Source: Diadema setosum (Eukaryota > Echinodermata > Echinoidea > Diadematoida > Diadematidae). Taken from it: DNA of 64,000 nt. Positions 13,402-22,913 of the stretch are shown piece after piece (within the stretch, counting starts at the first letter, position 1; the number at the start of each line of letters is the position of its first letter). The translations under genes and the position numbers were made by a program. Location: NCBI RefSeq assembly GCF_964275005.1, contig NC_092701.1, positions 31,311,919 to 31,375,918 of the forward strand, given 5' to 3'. Under the pieces are notes generated by a model. That model worked only from the letters and a program-made list of their open reading frames with translations. It did not search any database and was not told the origin of the DNA.

Positions 13402-14758
13402 TTCACACTTAACACACAAACAGAAACTTTTCGTATACCCTAACATTGTAGACATGTTTTTCGTTCCGGAAAAGGTTATTGGGGCAATGGGATTAACATC
13501 GTAAGACAGTTGTTGCTATTAAGAGTGAAACCATAGTTCTCATGATAATAATAATTATATGCTTGCAGAACTGTTGATTTTTTGCTCTAAAAGGTACACA
13601 TAAGCATAATAAAAGTGTGAAATAATCCCGTAATGACATGATTTCAGTTGACGTAATGACGAAATAATTGTGTGTGTGTGTGTTTGCCGGAAGTATACTA
13701 CAGTATAAAAAGTTAATACTTTTTATGCCTCTGCCACGAAGGGAAGCCCGATCACGAGGTTGAGGTTGTTATCTTTTGTTTTTTTTTGTTTGTTTGTTTG
13801 TTTGTTTGTTTGTTTGTTTGTTGTTTTTTTTTTGGGGGGGGGGGCATTTTCATTTCTATCAAGTCCTTGATGAAACAAGATGTATTCCTTACTGATCATG
13901 TGATACTATGTAACAGGAATATACCATCATTGTGACGTTTGAGTCACCAATGTACGTTGTTTGGAATTGAAAAAAAAAAATTAATCAATCAATGAAACTC
14001 AAACGCTATAGGTACAACCATGGACAATTCTACTACGCTTTAACCTCAAAATGTTATACTGAAGCTTTCGGGCTCTTTTTTTTTTTGGGGGGGGGGAGGG
14101 TTATGATTAAAACCTTAAGAACAAGTATCACTACCATCATCATTTAAAAAGATTGTTATTTCTGTTGTAGTGAGTGCCATCATTAACCGGATTTTTAATT
14201 CCTATTTCAATTCCTCTCCGCTGCTCCCTTTTCTCTTATGTCGACTTTAGGAAGCATCAACTGCTCCTGCGCTCTACCCAGTCCCCGGCGGAACAGAGCC
14301 CCTTCTACGTCACCCTGAATGCGGAAGAACCTCCGGATGAAGTCAATGCACCGAACTCTTTCGGCCCGCCAGCCCTGGCCCTCGGCGCGAGCGTAGAAGC
14401 AAACCTTTACGACTGCGACCACGTGTACAATTCCATCAATTCTCCAAGCTGGGCGACAAGATCCGCTGCAGAGCCGGGAGGAGAATCAAGTTTGGAGCAG
14501 AAGGACGAGGCGAGGGAAGGCCATCCTTGCAGTAGCTCTGAGACACGCCAGAAGTGTGGGCCTTGCGGCATCCTTCCTGACAAGACACCAGAGGAGCTTA
14601 CAGACGCGAGTGCCAGGGAGGCCGACGCCGTTGAATCCGACATAAAGAGCCAAGTTGACGTCATGTTGTCTGTGACTGATCAGGAGTGTAGTTACATGTC
14701 AGTGAAGGATGAGGATAACATGGTAGAGAACATTTTGTATGTGTCTGCATCTTTCTGA
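2772..14758 (+). CDS. CUB-domain type I membrane receptor-like protein (seven exons, 518 aa)
   Basis: Exons: 2772-2838, 3331-3663, 4697-5071, 6914-7003, 7809-7901, 12984-13074, 14251-14758. All junctions are GT-AG and the joined length is 1557 nt, exactly 519 codons with the stop. Predicted order: signal peptide (aa 1-22), degenerate CUB-like module (about 24-133), clear CUB module (134-258) with an SPNYPSNYP motif, a Ser/Thr/Pro stalk with many N-glycosylation sequons (259-319), a transmembrane helix (about 324-343), and a tail of about 174 aa. The tail has Tyr369 (YVTL), Tyr403 (YDCD), Tyr409 (YNSI), Tyr498 (YMSV) and Tyr513 (YVSA); three fit YxxPhi. The first five introns are all phase 1, as usual for shuffled extracellular modules. 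I infer a cell-surface receptor or adhesion protein with phosphotyrosine or endocytic signals. No named orthologue is recognised. The start is supported by its AAAATGG context and the signal peptide. A stepwise alternative (extra or skipped exons) cannot be excluded without transcripts. Confidence 0.75.
3331..3663 (+). CDS. CUB receptor exon 2: degenerate CUB-like module
   Basis: A 333 nt symmetrical phase 1-1 exon after the acceptor TTTGTTTTAG and before the donor GTGAGT. The hydrophobic beta-strand pattern around FNAFLLRDGRDFLDIEDIC resembles a CUB fold, but the usual CUB cysteine pairs are mostly missing. Several N-glycosylation sequons are present. The CUB call for this exon rests on pattern and position rather than a complete motif. 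Confidence 0.75.
4177..4567. mobile_element. MITE family A, full copy with TTAA target duplication
   Basis: A 383 bp element (4181-4563) flanked on both sides by TTAA. Its inverted ends read AGGGACTGTACAGTACTGG and, complemented, AGGGTGTATACAGTTCTGG. The inner part folds back on itself around 4372, near paired 'gctgagatatcc' and 'atatctcagcc' motifs. It sits in intron 2 of the CUB gene. The same family recurs at 26.1, 26.4, 27.2, 56.2 and 63.7 kb. Confidence 0.85.
4697..5071 (+). CDS. CUB receptor exon 3: CUB domain
   Basis: A 375 nt phase 1-1 exon, acceptor ATGTTACAG, donor GTAGAT. It carries the CUB signature SPNYPSNYPNNCYYRW followed by VNFESFSLEIGHDFLYF and ends in LTAIFTSD..FWIKL, matching the last CUB strands. 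Cysteine spacing is unusual: the N-terminal Cys of a typical CUB (CGG) is absent. Confidence 0.88.
5305..5591. mobile_element. TA-flanked MITE inserted in a (TA)n run
   Basis: A (TA)n run at 5305-5342 leads into an element at 5343-5591 with perfect inverted ends of about 22 bp (TGAAGAGTTTGTTTGCAAAA and its complement). TA flanks both sides, as for Tc1/mariner-type elements. It has no coding capacity and lies in intron 3 of the CUB gene. Confidence 0.8.
6914..7003 (+). CDS. CUB receptor exon 4: stalk
   Basis: A 90 nt phase 1-1 exon, acceptor ACATATTCAG, donor GTAACT. It encodes a Ser/Thr/Pro-rich linker beginning GNASCSPPTLSPTEF with two N-glycosylation sequons. A competing donor GTAAGC at 6984 gives 70 nt and breaks the frame of all downstream exons, so 7003 is preferred. 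Confidence 0.65.
7809..7901 (+). CDS. CUB receptor exon 5: stalk
   Basis: A 93 nt phase 1-1 exon, acceptor TGTGTTCCAG, donor GTGAGT. It encodes a hydrophilic Thr-rich linker (ANDSRTDFTTGPNQG...) with an NDS sequon. It could be skipped or repeated without changing the frame. Confidence 0.7.
9640..11460 (+). repeat. Diverged direct duplication, two units of about 0.7 kb
   Basis: Unit 1 (about 9640-10360) and unit 2 (about 10730-11460) align along their length in the same order. Landmarks are 'actaagcaagtt' (9660/10750), 'catatctggaactacac' (9800/10904), 'cccacattgagta' (9849/10947), 'ttcgaccaatacaa' (9902/10991) and 'ttttgataacatcgattggtg' (10134/11234). By eye they are about three-quarters identical. 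Both lie in intron 5 of the CUB gene. Confidence 0.8.
10113..10285 (+). other. Possible alternative transmembrane exon of the CUB gene
   Basis: After the acceptor-like TTTCATGTTATCAG there is an open frame in phase 1, the phase needed to follow exon 5. It encodes VLAIVLLLLITSIGDILHF, then a basic KRNN stop-transfer patch and a short tail with LYADH and YPFYHTP before a stop at 10285. The related unit at about 11210 keeps the hydrophobic run through a 3 nt indel, then is frameshifted and lacks the AG. This could be an alternative 3' exon, a decaying exon, or chance. Confidence 0.25.
11590..11925 (+). mobile_element. LINE 3' tail-like fragment
   Basis: The stretch ends in 'tatgttttgctgggaa', 'aatgaaaaataaatgaa' and a short ATTGAA-type repeat. 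This is the style of 3' end seen on CR1/jockey-type LINEs, as in the larger copy at 14.9-16.5 kb. No coding sequence remains. Confidence 0.4.
12290..12640. mobile_element. GC-rich poly-C-bearing element, copy 1
   Basis: Bounded by 'cgccggtggaaacc' and 'ggcgccggccatg', and containing four poly-C tracts and a (CA)n run. Its core 'cggaagtgccactagaa...gcgctgaagac' is the reverse complement of the core at 22.27-22.37 kb, so the two are copies of one repeat in opposite orientation. Proline-rich frames across it are artefacts. Confidence 0.55.
12984..13074 (+). CDS. CUB receptor exon 6: transmembrane helix
   Basis: A 91 nt exon, acceptor TTTTCAAACCAG, donor GTAAGA, entering in phase 1 and leaving in phase 2. 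It encodes DNFLYVGSAIAIAILLILLI then ISAAKWFQIR: a clean helix followed by the cytoplasmic basic anchor expected of a type I protein. Confidence 0.85.
13352..13397. repeat. (CA)n microsatellite
   Basis: A pure CA run in intron 6 of the CUB gene. A (GTTT)n run at about 13783-13823 lies in the same intron. Confidence 0.95.
14251..14758 (+). CDS. CUB receptor exon 7: cytoplasmic tail and stop
   Basis: A 508 nt terminal exon after the acceptor GTCGACTTTAG, entering in phase 2 and ending TGA at 14756-14758. The tail is acidic and Pro/Ser-rich and has five tyrosines clustered at its start (YVTL, YDCD, YNSI) and end (YMSV, YVSA). The middle is low in hydrophobics and likely disordered. Its GC content is clearly higher than the surrounding introns. 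No catalytic domain is present. An AATAAA at 15038 inside the neighbouring LINE is a possible poly(A) signal. Confidence 0.85.
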
Positions 14759-14936
14759 GTATAGAGGGGAGACCAGGTCAATTTGTTAACCCATGAGCAA
14801 CTGAACCGTCCGAAACCGCCCGTTTTTTTTTTAAGTTTATTTCTTTATCCTTTACAATATACATATATATATATATATATATACATGATTTCAAAAAGGT
14901 CAAAGGTCAACAAAAGTGCACTTCTGTGATATACCG

Positions 14937-16018
14937 TGTCTTCTGTGATCATGACATTTTACTTGAAAAATTACATAATTATGGCGTGAGAGGGATTATT
15001 TTGTCGTGGTTCAGAAGTTATCTAAGTCATCGCAAACAATAAAATTATGTTGCATTTAAATCCAGTCACTCATTATATTCTAACGTGTCATGTGGTGTCC
15101 CTCAGGGATCTATCCTCGGGCCCCCACTTTTTTTGATTCACATTAATGATATTATCAATTCCTCTCCTCGTTTGAACTTCATCTTATTTGCAGACGACAC
15201 CAACGTTTTTTATTCCCACAAGGATATTGCAACACTGGTTGATACACTAAATATGGAATTAAGCAACATATCGAAATGGTTTAGAAGTAACAAGCTTTCA
15301 TTGAATATTGATAAGACATCTTTTATACATTTTCATACTCTTCAATCCCAACCCACCATTCCTAAAAGTATTTCTATTGATGATACAAACATTGATGAGA
15401 AACATTCAACCAAGTTTCTAGGCGTGACCCTAGATAGTAATCTAACTTGGAATACTCATGTCCAGAATATTACAACAGCAATATCAAAAGCAACTGGTGT
15501 TTTAAGGAGAATAAAGTATTTAATTAATGATCAAACTTTAATAATGTTAACACTTTATTATGTAATGTACTGTAATATTGTATGGGGCAATTGTAGCAAA
15601 ACTAAATTGAACACAATTTTTATTCTTCAGAAAAAGGCTCTTCGTATATGCACACACTCAAATTTCTTGGCTCACACTGATCCCATACTTTATCGCCTAA
15701 AAACTCTAAAGGCCCGTGATATACATTTATATCTAACTGCCATATTTATGTACAAACACACTCGAAATTTATTACCATTTTTTCATAATGCCTTAGTAAC
15801 CAATGACCATAATTATTCACTCATACCCAACCCGTCGTTCCCAAGATTTTCATTTAAGTAATCCAAAGCTTCTACTTGCTCAAAAGTCGATAGGACATCA
15901 CGGTCCGGATACATGGAACACTCTTCCTGAGGAGTTGAAACAGTGTGCCTCCTTGTTTTCATTCAAAGCAAACTTAAAGAAGCACATTTTATTACAGTGT
16001 ACTTCAAATACGAACTAA
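14937..16018 (+). mobile_element. Broken non-LTR retrotransposon, reverse transcriptase C-terminal half
   Basis: Translation shows conserved RT blocks in order: GVPQGSILGPPLF, LFADDTNVF (catalytic FADD), LSLNIDKT, KFLGVTLDSNLTW, and a downstream SIGHHGPDTWNTLPEELKQC block typical of CR1/jockey-group LINEs. It is 5' truncated, with no endonuclease. It has an in-frame stop at 15040-15042 and a frameshift between about 15815 and 15835, after which the protein continues in another frame to 16018. It is a dead copy directly downstream of the CUB gene. Confidence 0.88.
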
Positions 16019-16540
16019 AAACAAATAATTTATATGACTAATGTTGGTCTCCCGATAGCAACATCGCATGTCGTTCCCTCTTCCAGCAAACCATTTCTGT
16101 TATTCTAAATTCCAGCCTATCTGCCCTTGTGCACTTTTAAGCACTTGCACGCACATTCACCACCATCACACATTAGAGTTTATTTCCCCCTGTTATCTTC
16201 GCAGCAGAATTTGTACTGTTACGAATCTATAGTACGTCCCTATACCTTTTCCTCGGGCCGGCCATCTCTTCAAGCTATGCTTACAATGGCGGCCATCTCT
16301 TCAAGCTATGCTTACAATGGCGGCCCTTTGCATAATCGCTTCTTAACTACAATTATTGTTGTAATCCCCGCTGCATAGACATGCATACAGTATATTATAT
16401 CATTAATTTCCTTTTATATCTTTGTTTATGCAAGTCAAACGACCCTGTTCTGAATTTACTTTGTATATTTCCCACATGTTCATGATTATGTACCTTATGT
16501 ATATTGATTTGCTGATTGATTTTATGATTTGCAGAAAACA
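16019..16540 (+). mobile_element. Probable 3' UTR of the LINE copy
   Basis: No coding sequence. The stretch ending 'tgattttatgatttgcagaaa' resembles the tail at about 11.87 kb, so the LINE probably extends to near 16540. A perfect 31 bp tandem duplication lies within it at 16261-16322. Confidence 0.4.
16261..16322. repeat. Two-copy 31 bp tandem duplication
   Basis: The unit beginning 'gccatctcttcaagctatgc' occurs twice without mismatch, which suggests a recent slippage or duplication event. Confidence 0.95.
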
Positions 16541-17766
16541 AAACCATTCTCTATTGGAAAAGGCTTATATAGGTTTTCGAATAATTATAACTGTCGAAAG
16601 CTGTCGAAATGAGAGCAATATTGCTGTATAGACCACAAGAGAACCATTATGGTCATTATGTACAAGATCTTCCGTTGCTAGAGGGTTAATACACGGGTAG
16701 GTTGTAACATGATCATTTTGTTCAAAATCTAAACAAGAGACGTCGTTCACAACCATAGCACATCAAACGTAATAATGAAACTATCTCTGCATGCGAAATT
16801 TGATCATGCCTTGACAGCGTACGGAGAAGTTAGGAAAATTCGTTTTCTCCCCTCTCTGAGTAAAATCATAAGATAATCAATGTGTTTGTTCTTTTTTTTA
16901 TTTCACCAAAACCATTCATCTTCATTTAATCATGGGTATATGTGGGTAAAAAATGTGTGTTTGTGGAGTCTTTTGATGAGGGTAACACCATGTGATATTT
17001 GAGTTTGTATTAAGCACATTTGCTTATAGGTTATTGAAAGCGATACATATCGGTTCAAGTTGTTACACTGTAACAGGTTAACTAAACCCATTAATTTTGT
17101 TGATTATTAATGTTATGTAACAAGTTACCCCAATGAATTTCAGTATAGTTATGTTTTTTTTACAAGACAAAAAGTCTGATTATAATGACATGTTGTTTTT
17201 CATACCTTAAAGCTTATTATGCAGACTATTGATCAATCATATTCAGATGTTCAAAGCCTACACACTCTTCAACCGATTAAATCAGTGACTTGCAATTGAG
17301 CATTCAGCTAAGTGAAAAACTTATGTTGCATGATGTACGTCTATGTGTCACTGTTTGATACTTAATTTCGTTTGCTTCGACGAGAAAGTTAAGTTGTATT
17401 GCAGTTAAGAGTAAACGTAATTTATCGCGTTTATTCATGATCAATGTTATATATTGTGATAAGCACTTCATATCCATCTGTGCTATGTTTTAATGTGTAG
17501 CATTCGATCAGAGTGCGAGTAAATATAAACTGCACAAGTGTGTGCACACACACTCATAGACAGATAGACAGACAAAATACACTATCCAATTCCGTGATAT
17601 GTTATAGTTACAGTTACAGTTTTTACTGTTTTCAATGAATAGAGGGTCTAAGCTATTCGCACAGAGAAAAAGAAGTAAATTACTCTGTTTGTTTGCTTGA
17701 TGGACCTCGAAATGTAAAATTTGTAGCATTGTTAATAAACTCGGTCTCACCTACTGAGGTATATAG

Positions 17767-17866
17767 GAAACAACCGAACGCTCCTAGATATCCCGAACCA
17801 GAAGTAGAGTACACCCTTTCCACTTCTCCCCAATGTTCTGATGCATACGGATATGCAAGTTTAAAA
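17767..17866 (+). other. Candidate tyrosine-rich cytoplasmic tail exon
   Basis: After the AG of 'actgaggtatatag' an open frame in phase 2 encodes KQPNAPRYPEPEVEYTLSTS then PQCSDAYGYASLK. Phase 2 is what the transmembrane exon at 13074 needs, and the peptide starts with Lys after the spliced Arg, just as exon 7 does. The donor could be GTGTGT at 17867 or GTATAT at 17871. It could be an alternative tail exon of the CUB gene, a relic of a paralogue, or chance. The polypyrimidine tract is weak. Confidence 0.3.
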
Positions 17867-17929
17867 GTGTGTATATCTTACGTATACATTATAATAATTA
17901 TGTGCGTATGTATGTTGATTCCGAATTCT

Positions 17930-19130
17930 GTACTCTTTAACACGAGTTCCTGGCGTAGTACAAGGGTAAAACAAAAGTCTATTCCATCTTGTTTTTTGTT
18001 TGTTTGTTGTTGTTGTTTTGTTTCTGGTTTTTCAAACGATATTAGACTTTTGTAAAAAGTTGTAGAATGTTCTTGCAGATTCTCGCACAAAAACAAAGGC
18101 ACGCCAAATAACTATCTGTATTACTTTCGCATAAATATATGTGTCATTGGTACTGTATTCTATTTAAGAATAGTGTCATGTTTTAAAGGTAGGGGATACC
18201 TTTTACAGACCTCCCAAAATGCAGCAAAACATTAAATATGAACCTCAAGGGACTTGTTTAGGCCACTGCTTAGAAATTTGGAAGTCAACAGTTATCTACA
18301 ATTTGAAGAATGCACAAAACTCTTAACTACTCAGTAGTTCTGTGTGTCAGCCCCACTTAAGCCTTTTTGTCGCAGTCTTCTGTATTTTATATCTATAAAC
18401 ACAAATCTTAAAGTATAAGAGCTGTTGTAATAACATTTTGTGTGGCAAGAATGTATATAGTTTTGATGAACTTTCTTCACAAAATATACATGATGGACAC
18501 ACATGCAGTGCATGGGTCTGCAAAGGTAGCCTAATGTACTAGAATCTACGGTGAGCCCGACCAAAATTCAATTCAAAATCTAACGGTCAATAAAAATGTA
18601 CTAAATGTTACCTTCCACTTTCAATACTTTATGGGAGTTTCTAAAATGATACTCTCTTCAACAGTGTTTATACCACTGTATTTATGCAAATGGATTCCCT
18701 ACCTTTAAGGAATCAAACACGAAACTGATTTCGATTTTGCCTTCTTATGGTTTTGTTTTTGTTTTTTCTCAAAAAAGTAAAAAGTTCTCGCAGCCTCTCC
18801 CAAAAAAAAAGGCAAGCCAAGTGTATGTACGCTAGTTTACAAGTGACTTAATCATGTGTAATATACACTCCTTAAATTTGCGTGCTTGTTTTGGTTTTGT
18901 GTTCTGTTTCAAACGTAAATCGGATATACAAACATGCATGGTTCCTGGCGTATCAGAATATTCAATCCTCAATCAATTTTGTATCTTGTTTTGTATTGTA
19001 TTGTTTTGTTTTGTTTTTTGGGGTGGGGTTGATTTTGTTCTTCAAACCATTTAGTCTTTTTTGTAAAAAGTTGTAATGTTCAAGCATTTTCTCGCACGAA
19101 AAACAAAGACAAACAAAACGTACCGGTATG
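17930..19130 (+). repeat. Direct repeat pair about 1 kb apart
   Basis: About 200 bp at 17940-18130 and 18940-19130 share 'gttcctggcgta', T/G-rich runs, 'tttttgtaaaaagttgta' and 'ttctcgcac.aaaaacaaag'. A shorter related piece is at about 18780. The MITE at 18183-18708 lies between them. Confidence 0.6.
18183..18708. mobile_element. MITE family C with TTAA target duplication
   Basis: Element 18187-18704, 518 bp, TTAA on both sides, with inverted ends AGGTAGGGGATACC and AGGTAGGGAATCC. No coding capacity. The ends and target site suggest mobilisation by a TTAA-specific (piggyBac-like) transposase. Confidence 0.85.
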
Positions 19131-19990
19131 TATTTGGACGAAAATGCATGCTGTGAATATGTGCAATCTGTGGTAAGGTATTTCTGCATCTTAACTCAAA
19201 CTGGTTGGATGAGGGAGATTATAGTGATCTCCTATGCAAATGTAGAAAAGAGAGCAAGTATTGATTAATTCACGAATAGGAGTGTCCTAGCGATAAAGGA
19301 ATAAACTTTACTGCACATTTATATTGTTATCGAGTTATCTATTGTTTACACCAACGAAAGGACAATTTAAAATGAAGGCATAACATGAGAATGGGTTAAT
19401 TTTATTGCACTATACATACCAAGTGATCATCATGTTTGTCTGTTTATGTGTTTATGTGAGTGCAATGTATGGGGCAGGCTTCTGTATGATCTGACTGAAG
19501 TAAAATCGTCCTTCATCAGAAGTGCTATAGCTTGAATAGAAACCGACTATACTATTTTTATGATAAAGAAAACCACTTCTAGAGGAAGAATAACTTCTCA
19601 CGAGATATAGGCCTTTATCAATTACTTTCGGTCAACATGTCCTCTCTTGTGTTTCCGTGTCATAAACTTATCACGACATCTTATAGCTACCCCATCATGA
19701 GGCAAGAACTAATAGATGCACGCTCAATTATTCTATTCTTCATGTGTTTCAGTGAACAATTCCTCAAAAAATCAAGGCAAACATGTCTTTCAGTTTCACA
19801 AACACGTCGTTCTTTCGATCAAAGTTTGTCCAGACTGCGGCGAGTTTTCAAATTGAATGAACAGGCGTGTCCTTTGTCAGGCATGCATGCATGTGCACTT
19901 AATACGTGGATATAATAGACATTCAACCCAGTAGCCGTTACAAAACAGCCACATATTGTTCATAAACGATAAACTGCCTAGTTTTCCTTT

Positions 19991-20169
19991 CTTTCTGGAG
20001 TGAGTGTAGTCCTGAAAAGGACTGTGAACCAAGGAAAATAGGAGAGTGTAGGAAAGGACTCAACGTTTCGGACAGTAACTGTCCGTGTCCGAAACGTTGA
20101 GTCCTTTCCTACACTCTTCTATTTTCCTCGGTTCACAGTCCTTTTCAGGACTACACTCACTCCAGAAAG
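19991..20169. repeat. Near-perfect 179 bp palindrome
   Basis: Arms of about 85 bp from 'ctttctggagtgagtg' to its complement 'cactcactccagaaag' meet at about 20080, with a small nested hairpin (GGACAGTAACTGTCC) in the middle. Only a few mismatches are visible. A related end ('attctttctgga') at about 9293 suggests a dispersed foldback element. Confidence 0.85.
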
Positions 20170-20690
20170 AATACTCTTACTCAATTTCTCACCTCTCATC
20201 CGACCTTTTCTTTGTATCTTTCTCCTGTCATTCCAACAGTCCTTCTAAGGACTATACATGGTGGACCGCAAACCGAATGTATCTTATGTACTACACCATG
20301 CAAACACCATCCTTCAAAAATCATCTGCCTAGTTTTCTTTTGCAAATATACAAAAAAGTAAATACAGCAAGAAAAAAAGGACAAAAACATATGGAGGATC
20401 AAAAATCAGAGTGTGAATAAAGATGTGCTGCACTTCAGGTTATAAGGCGAATGGGGTCAATCAATTCATTTCGATTTTATTGTCCGTTTCTGGAGTTTTG
20501 TTTGCATGTATATTACACTGAACACATTGGTACATACATAGAATGCACACGCACAAGTTGCATGTTTAACATAAAAAAAGGAGAACAAGGGATATACAAC
20601 GTAAAATCAATAATAATGTCAGATATTCATAACATTAGAGAAGATGATATTATTAAAGCTGGACTGAGTCAAAATTATGTTTGGTATGAT

Positions 20691-20707
20691 GTGCGTGTGT
20701 GTGTGTG

Positions 20708-20763
<56 letters not shown>

Positions 20764-20767
20764 TGTG
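20691..20767. repeat. (GT)n microsatellite
   Basis: About 75 bp of GT repeats with rare C interruptions. Confidence 0.95.
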
Positions 20768-21835
20768 TGAAAATAAGAGACTGCACCAAAATTCCAAGGC
20801 GATAATTTCTTCTATGGATAAAGGCGAAAAAACATTTTGTCAGTTAGCACTGATAGCCTATGCACACTGGCACGCTTACATCGACAACAATATAGTATTG
20901 CTAAGGTACACTTGACTATCGATAAGGGTCTACATTCTAATGATCTCTTTGATTATGTTCAAACCTATGAATGTTTTTTTTAAACCAAATAATTTCCTTT
21001 TCATTCAATTATTCATTTCCATCCAACAAAAGAGTGAAACAGAATACAAATACAAAACATGCATCGCACAAAACGCAACATACTTTAAGAAATACATCCT
21101 AGTGCAGTATGAACCATTATGTATTCTATGAAATATGTTACGTGCAATTGAGTAGAACAACAAGAACAGTAACGCATACTTATAGCATTGTGGACAGAAA
21201 AGTAAGTATACAACGATGATAAAGAGCGGTCTACTAAAAAGCAGGGCTTGTAAAATGTGAATCATATTCAAACACGTAATTTCATCATGCAAGAATAAGT
21301 ATCATCCAAAATCTATTAAAGCACTGCTATAATGTAGATGTTAATAATTATGATATAATATAATGCAGATTACAAGGGCATCATAATTGCTAACAGTAAT
21401 TATCTTCAGTACACAGGATTTACATAACCAAAATAAGCTATTTTTTTTCCTTTATGATCTACACTTTCAAATGACTAACAGCCTAAAATAAGCAACGGGT
21501 TTCGGAGGACCAATTATTCACCGTCACTAAGCCAGAAACGAATGACTCATTCAGTTCTGAATACAGGCAAAATAAATAAATAAAGAATTGAATAAATAAA
21601 TAAATAAACAAATAAATATATAAATGAATCAACAAATAAATAAATAAAAATACAGTACTATACAAAAAAAATTAAACCATGACTCTCCGATCCCGCCTAT
21701 GCTGATATCATAAAGCATCACAGTCCCTCTTGAAATCAGAGAACAAAACTCGTGTAAAAGTGTAAGTGGAGAAAAGTTTACGCATAAGTAGGCAACATCG
21801 TTCTTGGGTTCAGCCCCATCCCCCACCCCCCCCCC

Positions 21836-21837
<2 letters not shown>

Positions 21838-21887
<50 letters not shown>
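21838..21887. repeat. (CA)n microsatellite after a poly-C run
   Basis: A poly-C/CA tract. An AAAT-type tetranucleotide tract lies upstream at about 21570-21650. Confidence 0.95.
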
Positions 21888-21888
<1 letters not shown>

Positions 21889-22190
21889 CACAACAGTAGG
21901 CCAATGAGGAGCCCGATCAGAGCCCGGACTCACGGACTCAGTAGCTTTTCGATTTCCCTTATATAGGCATGTTTTTGTTTTTGTTTTTTTCCCACAGTCG
22001 ACATGTTTTCCTCTTTTTGTTTTACTCACTATGCTCGAACCAAAAGAAAACGGGCTTGAAAACATATTCTTATACGTGTACAAAGAAAAAAAAAAAAATG
22101 ATGAGGGTTGCGGAACGGGTGGGGGACTCTCCCCCCCCCCCCCCACCCAACATCCAACATACACACATTATTCGAATACTACTTAACAAG

Positions 22191-22474
22191 GCCGGCGGAG
22201 CGTTTCTGGTGCGCCACTACGGTTTATCATCTGACAAGCAAAAAACAAAACAAAAAAACAAAAACAAACAAAAAAAAAAGTCTTCAGCGCAAAATAAAAC
22301 ATAACCTTTGCCCCGCTCACACTTCAAGGTCTCTATATCTTTCTAGTGCCACTTACGCACTTCCGGAGTAAAAAAATGGTGACACCTTTTATATGTATTC
22401 CTTTCTATGGTGCAAAAAAAGTGGCGGGGGGGGGGGGGAGTCCCCCCCCCCCCCCCCCCGGTTCCGCCGGCCAT
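22191..22474. mobile_element. GC-rich poly-C-bearing element, copy 2
   Basis: Bounded by GCCGGCGGAGC and the near-inverted GGTTCCGCCGGC. The core 'gtcttcagcgcaaa ... ctagtgccactt ... cttccgga' is the reverse complement of the core at 12.45-12.49 kb. It contains long G and C homopolymers. Confidence 0.6.
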
Positions 22475-22889
22475 GCATAATATGGGAATTCATGAGGTTT
22501 GTTGTTTCTTTCTTTGTTTGTTTGTTGTTGTAGCTTACTGTCCCCCGCCGCCATCGCGTGTAACATAATATGGGTGCAAGATTATAGACATCGACGTGAT
22601 ACTTTCCATGTTTTCGGTGGTCTCGGACATGTCCTTCTACGGTTCTTTTCTTTCTTCTTCTTTTTCTATATACGAGATTTTGCTCCTACTTGCCTTCGTC
22701 TACTCTTTTCTTATTTTGGATTTATTCGATCAAGCTGGTTGATAAGTGCACAGTTCCTTCACGAGCAAAAAAAAAAAAAAAAAAATGCCCTTAACCAATT
22801 CTCACGAAACGACTGGACACGACATCTATCTATCGAATTGAATAGCTCTCGGGCAATGCGAGATTTTACGTTACACTGTTCAGATAATT

Positions 22890-22913
22890 CTCTTACTACA
22901 GGCAGAAATCATG
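22890..22913 (+). CDS. RPL7A: Candidate first exon of RPL7A (short 5' UTR plus ATG)
   Basis: Exon 2 begins exactly at codon 2 (Pro), so a separate exon must end in ATG followed by a GT donor. Between here and 25861 the only well-placed ATG followed by a good donor that I found is ATG (22911-22913) with GTACGT, preceded by a short pyrimidine stretch CTCTT as in ribosomal-protein TOP leaders. The true exon could instead lie elsewhere. Confidence 0.25.

Larger units (their letters stand above)
16541..22889. other. Repeat-rich interval between the CUB gene and RPL7A
   Basis: Apart from the separately listed candidate exon at 17767 and the repeats, I see no supported gene. Long open frames here run through microsatellites or palindromes. 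A further weak exon-like stretch at about 20620-20688, with 'AATGTCAG' before and 'GTGCGT' after, would encode an acidic peptide ending QNYVWYD, but has no independent support. Confidence 0.4.

Noticed and set aside
14207..14664. Minus-strand frames across the receptor tail
   Set aside because: They are antisense shadows of the GC-rich exon 7, whose plus-strand frame is joined by consistent splice phases.
20451..20915. A 154-codon frame with a Val-Cys repeat
   Set aside because: Its length comes from reading through a GT microsatellite; the same holds for His-Thr and Cys-Val frames at 734, 12164, 13322, 21629, 32576 and 34108.
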